Positions 1 to 5,786 of a DNA stretch of 6,601 nucleotides are shown one piece after another. The DNA is taken from NCBI GenBank assembly GCA_937891565.1, contig CALAHA010000347.1, positions 1 to 6,601 on the forward strand, read 5' to 3'. The notes under the pieces are model-generated. The model ran no database searches, was not told the origin of the DNA, and saw only the letters and a list, made by a program, of their open reading frames with translations. The DNA is from an uncultured Ilumatobacter sp. Lineage in GTDB: Bacteria; Actinomycetota; Acidimicrobiia; Acidimicrobiales; Ilumatobacteraceae. The position numbers and the translations under genes are program-made. Each line of letters starts with the position of its first letter. Positions within the stretch are counted from its first letter, which is position 1.

Positions 1-313
1 CGAGTGGTGGCCGCTTGAAGTCGTCGTGGACGGGCGCGAAACCGTGATGGGCAGGTACGCCGAGGTCGGCGAACGTCAGCACAGCGACCACACCGGGCAT
101 CGATGCTGCCTCGTCGGTCTCGATGGAGTCGATCGTGCCGTGCGCGACATCGGACCTGACGAACACTGCATGCAGCGAGCCCTCGATGTGGAGGTCGTCA
201 AGATAGATGGCGGTGCCGGTCAGCAGCCCCGGATCTTCGGTACGCGTGACGCGGGTACCGAGAATCGAGCCCGGCGTGCGGGTGGGAGACATGGCGGTGT
301 GCTCTGCGGTCAT
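1..313 (-). CDS. Molybdenum hydroxylase large subunit, CoxL/xanthine dehydrogenase-like (N-terminal part, cut by window edge)
   Basis: Translating the minus strand from the ATG at 313-311 gives 104 residues that run off the left edge. Residues 19-41 (GTRVTRTEDPGLLTG then IYLDDL) match the N-terminal signature of the large subunit of CO dehydrogenase, xanthine dehydrogenase and aldehyde oxidase (typically GxRVxRxEDPRLLTGxGxYxDDL). It is followed by the usual strand-rich a/b-hammerhead start (GSLHAVFVRSDVAHGTI, then PGVVAVLTFADL). In this family the subunit carries the Mo-pterin cofactor and oxidises a substrate with partner FAD and [2Fe-2S] subunits in the cytoplasm. The cofactor and active-site regions lie outside the window, so the substrate cannot be told; CO cannot be assumed. 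An Arg usual after 'DP' is Gly here. The gene follows the peptidase stop by 53 bases, with no FAD or Fe-S subunit gene upstream. No clear Shine-Dalgarno is visible; ATG at 292 or GTG at 361 are alternative starts. The family is quite certain, the subfamily is not. Confidence 0.85.
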   Translation of the reverse strand, partial: MTAEHTAMSPTRTPGSILGTRVTRTEDPGLLTGTAIYLDDLHIEGSLHAVFVRSDVAHGTIDSIETDEAASMPGVVAVLTFADLGVPAHHGFAPVHDDFKRPPL

Positions 314-366
314 CTTGACCGAGAGTACCGGTGGGTCCGGCGGGGCGCGTTGCCCGAGCACCGAAC

Positions 367-2466
367 TCAGTGATCGATGTGTTCGTCCGCGATCCAGCCG
401 GTGATGGTGAACGACGCCGGTGGATCGATGCTGAGCGGTGCAGAGGTGCGCGACCCGAGTGTCTTATTCGACCCACACTGGGGTTCGCCGATGCTGTAGA
501 GCCCGTTCCTGTCGCCGTCGCCGAAGTCGCGCTGATCGCTGAGGACCGGGCGCATCAACTCCTGGACAGCGCTGACATGATTGAGCCCGACCAGGTGCCC
601 GAGCTCATGTGCGAAGGTCGCCGTGATGTCGCCTGGCTCGGTGACGTCATCGATGTCGGCCAGTGCGAACCCGCCGCGAACGATCCATGCAAACGATCCG
701 TCTTGCACGAGGTTGTCGCCGCTGCCGGAACCGATGCCGCCAATGCCGATGACGGAGCCGCCGAGAATCGGTGTTGCTGTCGAATCAGAGAAGCCAATGA
801 CGGCCATTGCTTGGCCGACGCCAGGGACGTTGGCATCGATGTTGTTCGTGTTGAGGCTGCCGTTGACGTCACCGAGAAAAACGAAGTCGAAGCCGGAGGC
901 GTTCTCGACCTGGCGGATTGCCTTGTTCATCGCATCGATTTGGGTCCTGTTGGCGCGCCGGGTGTTCACGGCGTACGTGATTGGGTCGCATGGACGCCAA
1001 CCGAAGTACTTGCGACCGTTGCGCGAGTACGGAGCGAGGCCACTGTCTTGGCCAGCGGCCTGCAGGTACTCGTAGTTGTTGTTGGCACGCGGAATCGGGA
1101 TGGCGCAGGAATTTTCAGTTTGCGGCGTCGGTTCAGTTGCTGCTGCTGCTGCTGTTGGTGGTGTGCCGGTCCTGTCGAGGAAATAGCCGGTTATGTCGGC
1201 GACGAAATCGGTGCCGTGACTGGAGAACAGATCAATTTTGCCGGCGTTGAGTGCTACGACGGCGTGGTTGCCGACGGTCTGATCGGAGCGCACGGCGTTC
1301 ACCGATGAGTATGGCTCTGGCCGTTTCGTTGCGAAAGGGAACGCCTCGAGAAAGCCCGCCTGGAGCGTGTTGGTCATCGTCAGATTCATGGTGACTGCGC
1401 TAACGCCCGTTGTCGGCACGTCGAGTTCGCCGGCAACTACGAGGCTGTCCGTTCGCTCGGCACCGATGCCCTGCGATCGACATGGAGCCTTGTTTGATCG
1501 GCTGTCCGCGAGCCGCTGCGGGAGCAGCGGAACATAAAGGCCCTCAGACGTCTTGGGTGCTCGGGTGCCGGTCATGTACCCAACGACATCGACGATCACG
1601 TCGGAGCCCGCAAGGCTGAAGATGCGCACCTTGCCGGCGGTGACCCCGGTGATCACGCTGTTCGCAACGGTGTAGTTGGCGGTCGGATAGTTGAGGTTGG
1701 CTGCTGGGTTGGGCCGCACCTCGCCGTCGGCCCACACGGTGAGGTACCCGGGGCCGGCGGTCTCCGTTACGGCAATGTTCAGTACAGCGGCCGATGCTGT
1801 TGGCGGAATCTGGCCGGTGAGGTCAACAACGATCGACTTGCCGGCCCCGATCGGAGCGCGCTCGCGGGTGTCGATAGCCCGATCAGGAACGATTGGAATA
1901 AACCGGCCGTCGGCACTCGAATCGGCCCGCTCGAACACACCCTGGACATCAACGGAAAGGTCGGTGCCGCTGAGCGAGTAGATCGAGATCATCCCGCCAG
2001 CTCCAAGTGGCACGATTGCAAGGTTCGGAACGACGGATCCAGCAGTTTGGTAGTTGAGCGACGACACGTTCGGCTGGACCGATCCGGTCGGCCACGCAGT
2101 CAGAAATCCGGGGCCCAACGTGTCAATCGCCGTCACGTTGATCGCCACAGCTTCGACTTTGGCGGGATCAATACCCTTCGCCACGATCGCGGCTGACACG
2201 GCGGTGTCGATCGGATTCAGCTTGAGTGCTTTTTTGGGTTGCAGTGCGTCCGATTCGCGGGTGTCCAGGACGCGCATTGGAGCGATCGGGACGTAGCGGG
2301 TGGCGAGCCCACCCGCGGCTGCCTGCGCCGGCGTTCCGCTGAGCGACGAGACTCCGAGGACCAACGTGGAAGTGACGAGAGCAAAAGCGAGCGTCAGACG
2401 AAGCGGTCGTTGCAGTGAGGTAAACGTCCGCAGAATCACAAGGGCGAAGTTAGGCGACTTCGACAC
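367..2466 (-). CDS. Secreted three-repeat protein with C-terminal matrixin-like zinc metallopeptidase domain
   Basis: This is a 699-residue exported protein. Residues 1-50 form a signal peptide: basic residues, a hydrophobic core at about 24-41, and a probable cleavage site near TPAQA-A (45-50). Three related repeats follow at about 58-180, 189-298 and 311-431. Each opens with a (Y/F)(V/I)P(I/L)xPxRxxD(T/S)R motif and ends with D(V/I)xGY/F (DVQGVF, DVVGYM, DITGYF). They match surface-protein repeats common in Actinomycetota, whose ligand is unknown to me. An Ala/Thr/Pro linker (432-452) leads to a peptidase domain at about 480-665. It contains CDPITYAVN (493-501), the zinc site HELGHLVGLNH (620-630; His620, Glu621, His624, His630) and a likely Met-turn at Met638 (QELMRP). 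All catalytic ligands are present, so it should be an active secreted endopeptidase of the metzincin type. Cys329, 454, 493 and 664 could form disulfides. The start codon is GTG with no clear Shine-Dalgarno; a slightly later start would still keep the signal peptide. Substrate unknown. Confidence 0.9.
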   Translation of the reverse strand: MSKSPNFALVILRTFTSLQRPLRLTLAFALVTSTLVLGVSSLSGTPAQAAAGGLATRYVPIAPMRVLDTRESDALQPKKALKLNPIDTAVSAAIVAKGIDPAKVEAVAINVTAIDTLGPGFLTAWPTGSVQPNVSSLNYQTAGSVVPNLAIVPLGAGGMISIYSLSGTDLSVDVQGVFERADSSADGRFIPIVPDRAIDTRERAPIGAGKSIVVDLTGQIPPTASAAVLNIAVTETAGPGYLTVWADGEVRPNPAANLNYPTANYTVANSVITGVTAGKVRIFSLAGSDVIVDVVGYMTGTRAPKTSEGLYVPLLPQRLADSRSNKAPCRSQGIGAERTDSLVVAGELDVPTTGVSAVTMNLTMTNTLQAGFLEAFPFATKRPEPYSSVNAVRSDQTVGNHAVVALNAGKIDLFSSHGTDFVADITGYFLDRTGTPPTAAAAATEPTPQTENSCAIPIPRANNNYEYLQAAGQDSGLAPYSRNGRKYFGWRPCDPITYAVNTRRANRTQIDAMNKAIRQVENASGFDFVFLGDVNGSLNTNNIDANVPGVGQAMAVIGFSDSTATPILGGSVIGIGGIGSGSGDNLVQDGSFAWIVRGGFALADIDDVTEPGDITATFAHELGHLVGLNHVSAVQELMRPVLSDQRDFGDGDRNGLYSIGEPQCGSNKTLGSRTSAPLSIDPPASFTITGWIADEHIDH
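1138..1152. repeat. (TGC)5 trinucleotide run in the peptidase linker
   Basis: Five perfect TGC units, GCA codons on the coding strand, lie in the secreted peptidase gene. They encode part of the alanine run (about residues 438-443) in the Ala/Thr/Pro linker between the third repeat and the peptidase domain. Changes by whole units would stay in frame and only alter linker length. Confidence 0.8.
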
Positions 2467-2485
2467 GTCGGGTTGAGCGGAGGTT

Positions 2486-2517
2486 GAAGAAAGCGGGCGG
2501 CGGCTTGGGTCGTCGCC
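2486..2517 (-). terminator. Imperfect GC hairpin with short T-rich tail after the MFS gene
   Basis: In the 90-base gap between the MFS stop and the peptidase start, minus-strand GGCGACGA and CCGCCGCC can pair with a mismatch around a 6-base loop (arms 2510-2517 and 2496-2503). TTTCTTC follows at 2492-2486. This could end the PEP-utiliser/MFS transcript before the peptidase gene. The stem is imperfect and the T-rich tail is interrupted, so read-through or pure chance are just as plausible. Confidence 0.22.
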
Positions 2518-2556
2518 TGTCGAACCAGCGCGGGTGAGAGATGGGCCTCTCGCAGG

Positions 2557-3795
2557 TCAGCGAGCGAGCTCCGCCGTTTCGCCGAGATCGCTTGCCGACT
2601 TGGGTCGGGCGTCCGGGAGGCCTCGGCTGACGAGCATTGCGAGCATCATGCACACCGCGGACACGCCGAGCACGATCCGAGTTCCGTCGGCGTCGGCGGT
2701 GACGAACCCAGCAATGAGCAAGCTCGTCGCGATGCTGCCGACATAGCGACTCATCGACAGGACTCCGGCGGCGGCTCCGGCCCTGGAGGCCGGCACTGAG
2801 CCGAGTGCCGCAGACATCAGATTCGGAGTCGTGAGCCCGAGTCCAACACCGAACACAGCGAGCCCAGCGACCAGGACCATCGGAGCGACCGACGACCCAG
2901 CCAGCAGTAGTAGCGCGACCCCGGTCGAAGCGATGGCGAGGCCGATGGTGGCTGGGCGGCGACGGCCGCGGTCGTCGCCAGCGCGCCCCCCGATCGGACC
3001 CATCACGATCATCCCGATTGTCAGGGCGGACAGCACGATCCCGATCGGACCTGCCTCCCACCCGCGTGCGTTGAGGACGATCGGCGTCAACAGCAGCAAG
3101 GCGTACTGGGCCTGTGTCGAGAGTGCTTGCGCGGAGAACCCGACGACGAACACCCGATTCAGGATTCGCTCATCTGGAACGGTCACCGCTTGGCGGTCTT
3201 CGATTACCGAACCCGGCGCTTGGCTTCGACGCGCCGTGAGCAATGCCATCGCCGCAATTGGCACGTTGAGGAGGAAAATCGCCTGCCAGCCGAATGACTG
3301 GACGAGCAATCCACCAATGACGGGTCCGAGGGCGGCACCGGTGCCGAGGACGGAACCAAGGATGCCGAACACGCGCCCCTGCTGATCAGGACCGGCAATG
3401 GAGCGCAGCAGTGATTGGGCCCCAGGGCTCAGCGTCGCCGCGCAGATGGCCTGCAGGGCGCGTGCCGCGACGAGCAGCCCGAACGACGGCGCGAAGGCCG
3501 CACCAAACGAAAAGACGGCAAGCCCGACGAGGGCAACCAAAACCGACTTTCTGGCACCAAATGCATCGGTGATGCGGCCAGCGATTGGCTGTCCGACCAG
3601 CATCACCACGAGATAGAGGGTGATCAATGTCGTGACTGCCGCGGTGGACACCTCGAAGTCATCGGCGATCGCCGGCAGCGCGACGGCAATCATCGTTGAA
3701 TTGAGCGGCACGAGTCCTGCAGCTGCAGCAATGCCAAGGATCTTGGCTGTTGGGATGTCGGTGGTCGGTCGCATGCGCCGAGCATCTTTACCCAT
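2557..3795 (-). CDS. MFS transporter, drug:H+ antiporter type (12 transmembrane segments)
   Basis: This is a 412-residue integral membrane protein of the major facilitator superfamily, with about 12 hydrophobic segments and a cytoplasmic loop of mixed charge between helices 6 and 7 (about 188-212). The first helix carries LNSTMIAVALPAI (31-43), related to the LDxTIVNVALP signature of the DHA2 (EmrB/QacA) exporters. Motif A is GRITDAFGARK (73-83), repeated in the second half as GGRAGDDRGRRR (269-280). Motif C, GTGAALGPVIGG (151-162), is typical of proton-driven drug antiporters and argues for export. DHA2 proteins usually have 14 helices and are longer, so this is a short member or a DHA1-type relative; the substrate cannot be read from sequence. 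The ATG at 3795-3793 shares one base with the stop of the upstream PEP-utiliser-like gene (TGATG), and a GTG one codon earlier is also possible. No Shine-Dalgarno stands at normal spacing, so translation probably depends on the upstream gene. The C-terminal tail is short and hydrophilic. Confidence 0.93.
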   Translation of the reverse strand: MGKDARRMRPTTDIPTAKILGIAAAAGLVPLNSTMIAVALPAIADDFEVSTAAVTTLITLYLVVMLVGQPIAGRITDAFGARKSVLVALVGLAVFSFGAAFAPSFGLLVAARALQAICAATLSPGAQSLLRSIAGPDQQGRVFGILGSVLGTGAALGPVIGGLLVQSFGWQAIFLLNVPIAAMALLTARRSQAPGSVIEDRQAVTVPDERILNRVFVVGFSAQALSTQAQYALLLLTPIVLNARGWEAGPIGIVLSALTIGMIVMGPIGGRAGDDRGRRRPATIGLAIASTGVALLLLAGSSVAPMVLVAGLAVFGVGLGLTTPNLMSAALGSVPASRAGAAAGVLSMSRYVGSIATSLLIAGFVTADADGTRIVLGVSAVCMMLAMLVSRGLPDARPKSASDLGETAELAR

Positions 3796-5438
3796 CACAA
3801 CAGGGTAATTTCACCCTTCGCCCCGTCGACGCGGACGCGGTCCCCTGTTTTGATGCGCGTGGTCGCGTTCACCGTGCCGACGACGGCCGGGAAACCCATT
3901 TCACGAGCGACGATTGCCGCGTGGCAGGCGTGGCTGCCATGGTTGGTGACGATCCCGGCGACGAGATGCAACACCGAGTTGAACGCTTCGCCGGTGGTAG
4001 GCGTAACGATCACCTCACCTTCTTCGAGATCGAGCAAGTCGTCGATGTCGCTGACGAGGCGTGCCGGACCCTCGTAGATCTTGTCGGTGATCCCGATCCC
4101 CCGAATCACAGTTTCGTCGCCTGCCGACGCGTCGAGCTGACCGAGGATCGACTCGATCATGAACCCGATGGACGACATCATTCGCCCCAGCGCTGGCGGC
4201 AACCCGTCAACTGGTGGCGGGGGCGGAGGTGGCGGCCCAAGGTGACGGGGCGCCCCTTCGGCGGTCAGACGGCGCCGGAGCTCGCCACGTTCAGCGAGAG
4301 CATCGCCGGTCGGACCCGCTCCGCCCAGGACGAGCGCAGCCTCTTCGGGTGTTGCCTCGAGCATCGTTGTTGGATTGTCGATAGCGCCGCGGTCAGCCGC
4401 ACGCTTGCCGACCTCGAGCAGTGCGCGGCGCAGGAGTCCGATGGCGGTGATCTCGCTGAAGATGCCCCGTTCGTCGCGCAGCCGGTAGACCGCCCGTGCT
4501 TCGCCGACGAGTTCGTCGAACTCGGCCCGGTGCTCATCGGGGACCCGGGCGCGGAGGTCGGCTGCAAGCTGGTCGGCCCGCTTGCGGGCGGCATGCGGAT
4601 CCGCCACGAGTGCAGCGCCAAGCTTGCCCATGATGACCGCCGGTTGCTCGCGCAGTGTTGGACTGACGATATCGAAGCCGTCGAGCACACGATCTTGTAC
4701 CGACCGCACGTATTCGTTTACCGCGGGGACGGCGGCACGCAATTGGTCGAGCCGAGCGCCTGCGTCGCCCGAACCCGTGACGAGCGCGGAGGCTGCCGGG
4801 TCGGCGCGAATCGCTGCGAGCGCTTCGGTCATTTCACTCGACGTGACACCGGAGATCGGTGAGTAGCCGTCGAGGACGCCGAGTACAGCCGTCGGTGGCA
4901 TGTCTGCCCAACCGGCGAAGTGGATGGCGAGGTCCCCGACGGGCAACATCGCGCCCATGTTGAACCGATGATGTTGATACACCATTGCGGTGACGTGAGC
5001 CGATACGTGCTCAAGATGTTCGGCGAGCGATTCATCGTCGAGTCCGGCGATGTCGACATCACCGAGTTCGCGGTGACGCTTGATCGACGCCGGCTTGCAC
5101 TCGTTGTCCCAGAGCGCGAGATCCTGGCGCCAGCGCTTGACCGCGAAGGTCTCCTCCGCGAGCGCGGCTCGCCGACCGAACTCGGCGCCGATCTGGTCCG
5201 GGCTCATCGGGCCGTCAGGCCCGGGCATGTCGAATGGCTGCGGCTGGTGATAGGTGAAACCGTTCACCTGGGCCATCGCCAGACGGTCGAGCAGCAGGCC
5301 ATATCGCGCGAACGTCTCGGTGAACCCCCGGTTAAACCCGTCCGGGTAGAGCGCCCGCATCGCCGCGGTCTGCGAACACGGCGCGTGCGCCGAGTCCTGC
5401 TGCCATGGCCCAGGTGCGGGTGGCGTCCAATCTGACAT
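3795..5438 (-). CDS. PEP-utilising enzyme-like protein with swivelling phosphohistidine domain, no ATP-grasp domain
   Basis: This is a 547-residue soluble protein. The C-terminal domain (about 448-545) is the PEP-utiliser 'mobile' domain: a TTGEAFNSVLHLVAGIVTN stretch, then GSHACHAAIVAREMGFPAVVG (501-521) and a closing GDRVRVDGAKGEITLL. By alignment with PEP synthase (NRGGRTCHAAIIARELG as I recall it), His506 is the phosphoryl-carrying histidine. Residues 1-400 are mostly helical and recall the middle domain of rifampin phosphotransferase; this part is inference. Pro402-409 form an eight-proline run as a hinge before the His domain. Intact relatives (PEP synthase, rifampin phosphotransferase) begin with an ATP-grasp domain of about 300 residues; it is absent, and no such gene lies in the window. 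The protein may receive phosphate from a separate partner, as in split phenylphosphate synthases, or have another role. The ATG at 5438 is chosen over an ATG 15 codons upstream because AAGGAGGGG sits five bases before it. The stop overlaps the MFS exporter start. Confidence 0.88.
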   Translation of the reverse strand: MSDWTPPAPGPWQQDSAHAPCSQTAAMRALYPDGFNRGFTETFARYGLLLDRLAMAQVNGFTYHQPQPFDMPGPDGPMSPDQIGAEFGRRAALAEETFAVKRWRQDLALWDNECKPASIKRHRELGDVDIAGLDDESLAEHLEHVSAHVTAMVYQHHRFNMGAMLPVGDLAIHFAGWADMPPTAVLGVLDGYSPISGVTSSEMTEALAAIRADPAASALVTGSGDAGARLDQLRAAVPAVNEYVRSVQDRVLDGFDIVSPTLREQPAVIMGKLGAALVADPHAARKRADQLAADLRARVPDEHRAEFDELVGEARAVYRLRDERGIFSEITAIGLLRRALLEVGKRAADRGAIDNPTTMLEATPEEAALVLGGAGPTGDALAERGELRRRLTAEGAPRHLGPPPPPPPPVDGLPPALGRMMSSIGFMIESILGQLDASAGDETVIRGIGITDKIYEGPARLVSDIDDLLDLEEGEVIVTPTTGEAFNSVLHLVAGIVTNHGSHACHAAIVAREMGFPAVVGTVNATTRIKTGDRVRVDGAKGEITLL

Positions 5439-5441
5439 AGT

Positions 5442-5450
5442 CCCCTCCTT
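5442..5450 (-). promoter_or_regulatory. Strong Shine-Dalgarno of the PEP-utiliser-like gene
   Basis: Read on the minus strand the site is AAGGAGGGG, followed by ACT and the ATG at 5438. The AAGGAGG core is five bases from the start codon, an ideal spacing. It is the only clear Shine-Dalgarno in the window and fixes the start of this gene. A longer reading from an ATG at 5483 would place this site inside the coding sequence (as Lys-Glu-Gly), which is unlikely. Confidence 0.88.
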
Positions 5451-5516
5451 CTGCTGCTCGCGTCCCCCGACACGATTTCCCACCGACAGTACTGCGCCTC
5501 AGCAGGTGCCAGCCAC

Positions 5517-5526
5517 GAAAATTTTC
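5517..5526 (-). promoter_or_regulatory. A/T-rich palindrome GAAAATTTTC, candidate promoter or operator element
   Basis: This perfect 10-bp palindrome is the most A/T-rich patch in the gap upstream of the PEP-utiliser-like gene, 79 bases before its ATG. The two-gene unit needs a promoter in this gap, because the upstream neighbour is a tRNA on the other strand. An A/T-rich island in GC-rich DNA is a reasonable place for one. I cannot find a convincing -35/-10 pair around it: on the minus strand TTCAGG, a 16-base spacer and AAAATT is a weak match. A chance palindrome is quite possible. Confidence 0.22.
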
Positions 5527-5652
5527 CTTCCGGTTTGGTGACCTGAAGCGTCGAGTTCGCCTTCGCTGGGATAATTCTCGAGGCGATCGAGGTCGTCTCG
5601 GTCGCTTGCAGCCCCTACGATGTCGACGCACAGTTCGGCGCAACCGATCAAA

Positions 5653-5666
5653 GGGAGTCCGCTCCC
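5653..5666 (-). terminator. Small GC hairpin, possible weak terminator of the minus-strand regulator gene
   Basis: On the minus strand GGGAG CGGA CTCCC forms a 5-bp stem with a 4-base loop, followed directly by TTTGAT. The place fits the end of a transcript from the regulator gene after it has crossed the antisense of the tRNA. The stem and T-run are both short, so it would be inefficient. It also lies 18 bases before the tRNA, where it could instead affect processing of the plus-strand precursor, or do nothing. Confidence 0.22.
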
Positions 5667-5684
5667 GTACATCGTGCCGGTCAG

Positions 5685-5756
5685 GCCTCTCTAGCTCAAT
5701 GGTAGAGCAGTGGACTTTTAATCCATTGGTTCTGGGTTCGAGCCCCAGGGGAGGCA
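5685..5756 (+). tRNA. tRNA-Lys, anticodon UUU
   Basis: A complete cloverleaf can be folded. The acceptor arm is GCCTCTC with GGGAGGC (one G-T pair), with discriminator A at 5756. The D arm is GCTC/GAGC, the anticodon arm GTGGA/TCCAT around loop CTTTTAA, the variable loop five bases (TGGTT), and the T arm CTGGG/CCCAG with loop TTCGAGC. The anticodon TTT at 5717-5719 reads AAA and AAG, so the tRNA inserts lysine. The anticodon arm and variable loop closely resemble E. coli tRNA-Lys. CCA is not encoded (ACTAC follows), so it must be added after transcription, as is common in actinobacteria. It is the only plus-strand gene here. Its 3' end faces the 3' end of the regulator gene, 30 bases away. 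I found no direct repeat of its 3' end elsewhere in the window, so nothing points to an integrated element. Confidence 0.97.
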
Positions 5757-5786
5757 CTACTCGATCGCGATCTTGAGGCGTCGGCT

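Larger units (their letters stand above)
5439..5684. other. Intergenic region between the PEP-utiliser-like gene and tRNA-Lys
   Basis: No convincing reading frame lies in these 246 bases. They separate two divergently transcribed genes, so they should hold the promoters of both the tRNA (plus strand) and the PEP-utiliser/MFS unit (minus strand). What I can see is the Shine-Dalgarno at 5442-5450, an A/T palindrome at 5517-5526, a GATAAT at 5570-5575 on the plus strand that resembles a -10 box but has no good -35 at 16-18 bases, and a small hairpin at 5653-5666. None of the promoter matches is strong. Confidence 0.6.

Noticed and set aside
26..373. Plus-strand open frame of 115 codons at the left edge
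   Set aside because: It is antisense to the CoxL-like N-terminus, which carries a clear family signature on the minus strand.
331..1308. Plus-strand open frame of 325 codons
   Set aside because: It is antisense to the secreted peptidase, whose signal peptide, repeats and zinc motif are all recognisable. The plus-strand product has no known motif; such frames are usual opposite genes in GC-rich DNA.
2450..3061. Minus-strand open frame of 203 codons overlapping the MFS gene
   Set aside because: It is extremely rich in Arg and of low complexity, a frame-shifted shadow of the MFS gene that also runs into the start of the peptidase gene.
3750..4862. Plus-strand open frame of 370 codons
   Set aside because: It is antisense to the PEP-utiliser-like gene. 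The product is compositionally odd, with no recognisable domain and no ribosome binding site.
5439..5483. 15-codon upstream extension of the PEP-utiliser-like gene
   Set aside because: It would translate through the AAGGAGGGG ribosome binding site that perfectly serves the ATG at 5438.
5725..5756. tRNA 3' end as an integration (att) site
   Set aside because: No direct repeat of the 3' part of the tRNA and no integrase or mobile gene was found in the window.
5763..5772. Palindrome GATCGCGATC just after the tRNA, considered as terminator or attachment site
   Set aside because: It has no loop and no T-run, no second copy was seen, and such CG/GATC palindromes are expected by chance in this composition.
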